A model generated the notes under the pieces. That model was not told the DNA's origin, searched no databases, and saw only the letters and a program-made list of their open reading frames with translations. Position numbers and translations under genes: made by a program. 11,714 nucleotides of DNA, taken from positions 1 to 11,714 of the forward strand of contig PWMO01000331.1 in NCBI GenBank assembly GCA_003558175.1, in the 5' to 3' direction. Within the stretch, counting starts at the first letter, position 1, and every line of letters begins with the position of its first letter. Origin of the DNA: Spirochaetaceae bacterium (lineage in GTDB: Bacteria; Spirochaetota; Spirochaetia; DSM-27196; PWMO01). Below are positions 7,244 through 11,714 of the stretch, piece by piece.

Positions 7244-7696
7244 ATGAAGAAGACCGTGTTTGCAGTTCTGCTATCGCTCGTATTGTTCACTCCGGCGGTC
7301 TTTGCCGACCGAGGGCCGTTCGGGCTGGGCATCATTCTGGGTGAACCCACCGGAATCTCGGCAAAGCTGTGGCTCGGCGATTCCCATGCCGTAGACGGGG
7401 CGGTGGCCTGGTCTTTCCAGGACGAAGGCGCTTTCTACCTGCACGGGAGCTACCTCTACCACATGCATGACCTGATTCCCGTGGAGAGAGGATCGCTCCC
7501 CGTCTACGTAGGGATTGGCGGCAAGTTCAGTCTGCGCGATGACCCGTATGTCGGCGTTCGAATTCCGGTGGGGCTGGTCTACCACTTTCCCACCGCTCCG
7601 CTCGATGTGTTTCTGGAAGTGGCGCCGGGGTTGGGTCTCGTCCCTTCAACCAAGGCCGACTGGGGTGCGGGGCTTGGATTGCGCTACTACTTCTAG
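7244..7696 (+). CDS. Small outer-membrane beta-barrel protein, DUF3996/BAPKO_0422-like
   Basis: A 150-residue precursor with a textbook signal peptide (KK at 2-3, hydrophobic core, cleavage after the A-V-F-A ending at residue 21). The mature 129 residues alternate polar and hydrophobic residues in short strands, with a conserved-looking start GLGIILGEPTG, several Gly-aromatic strands, and a C-terminal strand ending in Tyr-Tyr-Phe. A terminal aromatic of this kind is the usual signal for the outer-membrane assembly machinery. The sequence resembles the DUF3996 family, whose Borrelia member BAPKO_0422 has been proposed to be an eight-stranded OmpA-like barrel; that match is from memory of the family pattern. 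A role as a small structural barrel is inferred; no pore or ligand can be assigned. The next gene starts 21 bases after its stop, so the two are probably co-transcribed. Confidence 0.8.
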   Translation: MKKTVFAVLLSLVLFTPAVFADRGPFGLGIILGEPTGISAKLWLGDSHAVDGAVAWSFQDEGAFYLHGSYLYHMHDLIPVERGSLPVYVGIGGKFSLRDDPYVGVRIPVGLVYHFPTAPLDVFLEVAPGLGLVPSTKADWGAGLGLRYYF

Positions 7697-7717
7697 GGTG
7701 GCAGTTATTGGGACGGA

Positions 7718-9361
7718 ATGCCCGAAGCCGCAGGTTCGCTGACAACCGATTACCCACACAATGGTTCGCGCGGTTCGCAGACGGACCCCCGTGCATCGGA
7801 GGAACCGGTCTTCGATGAGCTCGTGCGCGTGGGCGCTCTGCTCACGCGCGAGTTCAGCGTTTCCGGGGTGGTATCGGTACTGCTCGAGCAGTCCGTTGAT
7901 GTAACCGCCTCAGACCTGGCGGCAATCTACCTCTATGACCATCTCGACCCGCAGGCCGGTCGGCTGCGCCTCGTCCGGCGGCGGGGACGAGTGGAAGTGC
8001 CCAGGGAGCTTCCTTCGGACGCGGAGACCGTTGCGTTTGTGGCGGAAAGCAACGCATCGGTTGTGGTGCATGATCGCGGCCGAGCGTACTTCAATGATGC
8101 GCTGCTGCACCCATCGATGCGCAGCGCGCTGGTGGTTCCCCTCTCCACGCCGAAAGCTCAGCTCGGCGTGCTGGTGGTAAACTGCGCCGAGCCGTTCTTC
8201 TATGACCGCACCCGATTCCATTTTCTCGAAAGCTTCGCCGGCCTGGCGTCCGGCATGCTGCATAACAGCGAGCTGTTCGAGCAGCTGCGCGAACAGCTGC
8301 GGCGCGTTGAAGCGCTTGAGCGGTACCAGGAAAACGTGTTCTCTTCCATGACCAACCTGTTGCTCGCCACCGATCAGCACGGGGCGCTTCGCTACTTCAA
8401 TCGCGTGGCTGCCGAGCGCCTGGAACTGGATGAGGCGTCCATTGGGCGACCTGTGCGCGAGCTCTTTCAGTCCCGGCTTGACGGCAAGATACTGAACGTC
8501 ATCGAGCGGGCGGAGAAAAGCGGCGAGGAGGTGCTCGGGGTGGAGGGTATCCTCAAGCGGCCGAAGCTGCCGTTGGATTTTTCGCTGAACATCTCACCGC
8601 TGCGCGGCAAGCGCGGCAGGCACGAAGGGTTGATCCTGCTGTTTACGGATCAGACTGCCGAGCGGGAGCTGAAGGGGCAGGTTTCGGTTGTCAAGGAAGA
8701 GCGCCGCGTCATTAAGGATATGTTCGCTCGCTACCTCTCCAATGAGCTGGTGGACACCATCATGCAGAAGCCGGACCTGGTGCGGCCCGGTGGAGACAAG
8801 AAGCAGGCAACCATCTTCTTTGCCGATATTCGCGGCTATACTGCGTTCTCAGAGACCAAGGAACCCGAGTACATCATCGAAGTGCTCAACGCCTATTTCA
8901 GCGAAGCCGTAGAGATTATCATCAGTCACGGCGGATACATCGATAAGTTCATCGGCGACGCCATCATGGCGGTCTGGGGTGTGCCGCTGGTTTCCGAAAC
9001 AGAGGACGCGGTAAACGCGGTCTCCTGTGCCGTCGCGTTGCAGCAACGGGTTGGCGCTCGCGACCGGAGCTTCTTCCGTGGCGAAGCGTCGTCGCTGAAG
9101 GTTGGCATCGGACTGCATACCGGGAACCTGGTGGCGGGTAACTTGGGCAGCGCCCGACGCATGGATTACTCGGTCATCGGGGACACGGTCAATGTGGCCG
9201 CCCGGCTCGAGGGTGTCGCGCGTGGCGGCGACGTAGTAATTACCGAGGCGACCCGTGATCTCATCGGTGACCGGTTCAAAGTGGAGCAACTCAAGCCCGT
9301 ATCGGTCAAGGGCAAGGCTGAACCCATCCGGGTGTTCCGTGTGCTCAAACTGCTGCGGTAG
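7718..9361 (+). CDS. Class III adenylate cyclase with N-terminal GAF and PAS domains
   Basis: Soluble 547-residue signalling enzyme predicted to make cAMP from ATP. Residues 1-30 look disordered. A GAF-type domain follows (about 32-195), then a short helical linker, a PAS-type domain (about 202-325) and a linker helix of the kind that precedes class III catalytic domains. The cyclase domain (about 345-545) has every key residue: metal-binding D370 in FADIRGYT and D414 in FIGDA, adenine-specifying K410 and D483, and transition-state N492 and R496 in NVAAR. The K/D pair indicates ATP rather than GTP. There are no membrane segments, so it acts in the cytoplasm, as a homodimer by analogy with the family. 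The ATG is the first possible start after the preceding stop; its ribosome site is weak (GGGACGGA right before it). A better GGAGG at 7798-7802 has no suitably placed in-frame start. The ligands of GAF and PAS cannot be told from sequence. Confidence 0.93.
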   Translation: MPEAAGSLTTDYPHNGSRGSQTDPRASEEPVFDELVRVGALLTREFSVSGVVSVLLEQSVDVTASDLAAIYLYDHLDPQAGRLRLVRRRGRVEVPRELPSDAETVAFVAESNASVVVHDRGRAYFNDALLHPSMRSALVVPLSTPKAQLGVLVVNCAEPFFYDRTRFHFLESFAGLASGMLHNSELFEQLREQLRRVEALERYQENVFSSMTNLLLATDQHGALRYFNRVAAERLELDEASIGRPVRELFQSRLDGKILNVIERAEKSGEEVLGVEGILKRPKLPLDFSLNISPLRGKRGRHEGLILLFTDQTAERELKGQVSVVKEERRVIKDMFARYLSNELVDTIMQKPDLVRPGGDKKQATIFFADIRGYTAFSETKEPEYIIEVLNAYFSEAVEIIISHGGYIDKFIGDAIMAVWGVPLVSETEDAVNAVSCAVALQQRVGARDRSFFRGEASSLKVGIGLHTGNLVAGNLGSARRMDYSVIGDTVNVAARLEGVARGGDVVITEATRDLIGDRFKVEQLKPVSVKGKAEPIRVFRVLKLLR

Positions 9362-9393
9362 GCTCGCGCCGAGATTCAGCCAGAGGAGTGTTT

Positions 9394-11714
9394 ATGCCTT
9401 CTATCGTTTTACTCTCGCGCCAGATTCCTGTGGCGCTACTGATAATCATGGCGGCTGTGGCGCTGTCGGCGCTCATCGCCGGTACCTTTCTCGTGAGCTC
9501 GCGGCTGCTGTTCAAACGTCGGCTGGCCAGGGTGGCGGCGGCTCCGGAGCGAGCAAAAGCCGAGATCGGCGGCCGCTACCGTGACGGGGTGCTGCTGCTG
9601 CATTCGTCGCTGATAGAGCGGGTTGCCCGGCGCGAAGGCCGGCGCATTGTCGAGCTCACCGGGGTTGACCGCCTCTGGATCGAGCGATTGTCGCGGCACC
9701 GTCGCTCGCGCGATGCCACGCGCGTGATTGAGTTTGCCCCGGACCGCGGGCTGTTCACCTGCTTTGTCGCGGCGTTGCATCGAAAGCGCATTGCCGCGAT
9801 GCTGCTGCAGTGGCTGAACGACAGCGACGATTTTCTCCCATTGCGCCGAATCGCGCTTTCAGGTATTGGCGAGCCGTTCGAGGGCGCCGCTGCTCATCGG
9901 CTGCTGTCGTACCGACTCGATGAGATCCGTGAGATGGCGGGGGATCCCGAGTGGGCCGTGCGCTATTTTGCCGCCAAGATCATGCTGCACGATCAGGATC
10001 CGCGCACCGACCGTGTGCTCTGGAGCTCCTTTGACGATGCGCATCGGCTGGTGCGCCGTACGGTTGCGGCCGAGTTCAGGCATACGGACCGGCAGCGGTT
10101 GTACCAGCGGCTGGTGCGGCTCTGTCTTCACGATCCGGTGTTTGAGGTGCGCCGGCAGGCGCGGCGGAGGATTGCCGTCGACTTCCCGGACCTGTTCCAG
10201 GTCAGCGACGCAGAGTTGACGGAGGTCGAAGCGTATCACCTGATCGAACTGCTGCAACCTGAGTCGATTGAAGACGAGGCGCTCGCCTTCCGCTATCTGG
10301 ATCATCCCAACCTTGAACTGCGGCTGCCTGCCGCCACCCATCTGCAGCGCACCGGAGCGCTCAACCGCCTCTTGCGCCGGGTGAATCCGGGCGACCACGA
10401 GGATATGCAGCGAACGGAGCGGTTGCTGCGAAACGCCTGCGAGGTGAACGTCACGGAGTTCCTCGACTCGCTGAATCCGGAGAACACGGGATCCCTTCTG
10501 CTGGCGGCGCGCCTGTTGACGGTTGCCGGCAACGCTCAGCGCGTGCACCCGCTGCTGGAACGGGCTCTTGATCTGACTGGCGATCAGGCGATACACCAGG
10601 AGATTTTCATGACTGCGCTCGACGCGGCTTATGAACACGGCGGAGAGCAGGTGCTGCAGTCCATGCTTGCGGCCGTGCGGCGCCGGCGGCTCGACGCAGA
10701 TCGTACCGCCGCGATCCTTGACCGGCTGCCTGCCACCGCCGCGTACCTCAGCGCACCGGTGCTGCTGGAAATGCTGCAGGACCCGGAGGCCGCAGCCAGG
10801 CCGGCGCTGGAAAATGCGATCGGCCGGCTGCCCGTATCCGCTACGCTCCCGACCTTGCTGCGGATTCTGCGCGACGGCAGAGAGCAGCATGTGCACGCCG
10901 TCCGTATCAGCGCCCTGCGCATCATCGGCGCACTTCAGGTGCCGTTCTGCCTTCAATTTCTGGTGGAGAATCTCGCCACGCTCCAGCCTGAAGACGCGCG
11001 AGAGTTCACCGGCGTGATCGCGTCGTTTGCGGGTAAGGAGTTCGACAAGCGAGCAGAAGAGATTCTTTCAGGCCCCGACGCGGTAACGCGCGCTTCTCTG
11101 ATTCTGAGCCTCCCAGCCACCGGTAACCGCGACTATCTGAAGGCCATTCGCGAAGCGACGGGCGACGCCGACCCCGACGTGCGCATTGCCGCCGTGTGGG
11201 CGCTCCAGCTCTACGGCGACACACGTTCGTTGAATCAGGCGCACGATCTGCTGCGCGATCCGGTTGAACGGGTCCGCGAGGCTGCCGCTGCGGTGCTTGG
11301 CACGCACGGTTCAGCCTCGGTGCTGGAGCAGATGCGCTCGCTGCTGGCCGACCCCAACGAGGTCGAGCCGGTGAAGCTCTCCGCCATCCGGGGACTCGGA
11401 GCGTCACAGCAGGCGAAATCCATCGCCATTCTTGCGGACATGCTCAGTACGAGCGATGAGTATCAGGAGGAGATTATCACCGCGCTCGCGGCCAAACGTA
11501 CTGCACGGCAGGTTGAGGCGCTGGTTGAGCAGCTGAAGGACGCCGAGCCGCGACTGCGGGAGAAGCTCTCGCGAGTGTTTCAGATGATGGGGGCAGAGGG
11601 CGAACAGGCGATGGTGGAGCTGCTGCAGCAGGACATCGCCTCACTGCGGCCGCACGTCACGGCGGTGCTTGAAGAACTCGGATTTGTTGAGGCCACGATC
11701 CGCCGGCTGGCAAG
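9394..11714 (+). CDS. Membrane-anchored HEAT-repeat protein (3'-truncated by window edge)
   Basis: An uninterrupted frame runs from ATG 9394 to the window end, at least 773 residues with no stop. AGAGGAG (9382-9388) lies 5 bases before the ATG, and the gene begins 32 bases after the cyclase stop, suggesting one operon. One hydrophobic helix (about 11-34) followed by RR/KRR residues (to 43) predicts an N-terminal inner-membrane anchor with a cytoplasmic body. Residues about 55-165 form a basic, Arg-rich region I do not recognise. From about 170 onward, degenerate HEAT-like helical pairs appear, for example near 185-200, 589-605 (DPDVRIAAVWAL) and 622-635 (DPVERVREAAAA). Such solenoids act as protein-binding scaffolds; the partner is unknown. 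The gene is easy to miss because its stop lies outside the window and a 365-codon antisense frame (9859-10956) overlaps it. Phycobilin-lyase-like HEAT proteins share the repeat motif, but nothing here supports that role. Confidence 0.87.
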   Translation, partial: MPSIVLLSRQIPVALLIIMAAVALSALIAGTFLVSSRLLFKRRLARVAAAPERAKAEIGGRYRDGVLLLHSSLIERVARREGRRIVELTGVDRLWIERLSRHRRSRDATRVIEFAPDRGLFTCFVAALHRKRIAAMLLQWLNDSDDFLPLRRIALSGIGEPFEGAAAHRLLSYRLDEIREMAGDPEWAVRYFAAKIMLHDQDPRTDRVLWSSFDDAHRLVRRTVAAEFRHTDRQRLYQRLVRLCLHDPVFEVRRQARRRIAVDFPDLFQVSDAELTEVEAYHLIELLQPESIEDEALAFRYLDHPNLELRLPAATHLQRTGALNRLLRRVNPGDHEDMQRTERLLRNACEVNVTEFLDSLNPENTGSLLLAARLLTVAGNAQRVHPLLERALDLTGDQAIHQEIFMTALDAAYEHGGEQVLQSMLAAVRRRRLDADRTAAILDRLPATAAYLSAPVLLEMLQDPEAAARPALENAIGRLPVSATLPTLLRILRDGREQHVHAVRISALRIIGALQVPFCLQFLVENLATLQPEDAREFTGVIASFAGKEFDKRAEEILSGPDAVTRASLILSLPATGNRDYLKAIREATGDADPDVRIAAVWALQLYGDTRSLNQAHDLLRDPVERVREAAAAVLGTHGSASVLEQMRSLLADPNEVEPVKLSAIRGLGASQQAKSIAILADMLSTSDEYQEEIITALAAKRTARQVEALVEQLKDAEPRLREKLSRVFQMMGAEGEQAMVELLQQDIASLRPHVTAVLEELGFVEATIRRLA

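Noticed and set aside
9859..10956. 365-codon open frame on the - strand
   Set aside because: It is antisense to the HEAT-repeat gene, which is open throughout with a good ribosome site and recognisable repeats. The antisense product is low-complexity and Arg/Gln-rich.
1..11714. Search for a defence system, CRISPR array, mobile element or tRNA
   Set aside because: No transposase, integrase, regularly spaced repeats, terminal inverted repeats or cloverleaf was seen. The cyclase has a sensor-type GAF-PAS architecture and no CBASS-like effector neighbour, so an anti-phage reading is not supported.

Overview
The window reads as ordinary chromosomal DNA from a GC-rich Gram-negative bacterium. All seven genes I can support lie on the + strand. 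The likeliest source is a spirochaete (Spirochaetales, free-living Spirochaeta/Alkalispirochaeta-like). That placement is an inference from three things: a small DUF3996-type outer-membrane barrel protein (a family I associate with Borrelia and other spirochaetes), a TrkA/TrkH potassium system, and a GAF-PAS class III nucleotide cyclase beside a membrane-anchored HEAT-repeat protein. There are no tRNAs, rRNAs, insertion sequences, CRISPR arrays or phage genes.

Layout. Positions 1-514 hold the C-terminal three quarters of a 5'-methylthioadenosine/S-adenosylhomocysteine nucleosidase. Positions 590-3535 hold a full-length PreP-type M16C zinc peptidase with all catalytic residues. A structured 157-base gap with several inverted and direct repeats follows. 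Next is a small exported protein of unknown function (3693-4133), then a 154-base gap with a small hairpin and a good sigma70-like promoter. The potassium-uptake pair trkA-trkH (4288-7136) overlaps by 4 bases. After a 107-base gap come a 150-residue outer-membrane barrel protein (7244-7696), a GAF-PAS-adenylate cyclase (7718-9361) and a HEAT-repeat protein that runs off the right edge (9394-11714). These last three are spaced by 21 and 32 bases and probably form one transcript.

How the genes fit together. trkA and trkH encode the cytoplasmic NAD-binding gate and the membrane channel of one K+ uptake complex. The cyclase has every residue needed to make cAMP and two N-terminal sensor-type domains. 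The HEAT protein next to it is anchored by a single N-terminal membrane helix and could be a scaffold, but no functional link is proven. The nucleosidase and peptidase are housekeeping functions (S-adenosylmethionine by-product recycling and peptide clearance).

I found no convincing new multi-gene system. The observations most worth a second look are the cyclase/HEAT-protein pair, a roughly 19-residue insertion in the second RCK domain of TrkA, the repeat-rich gap downstream of the peptidase, and the unassigned small exported protein.
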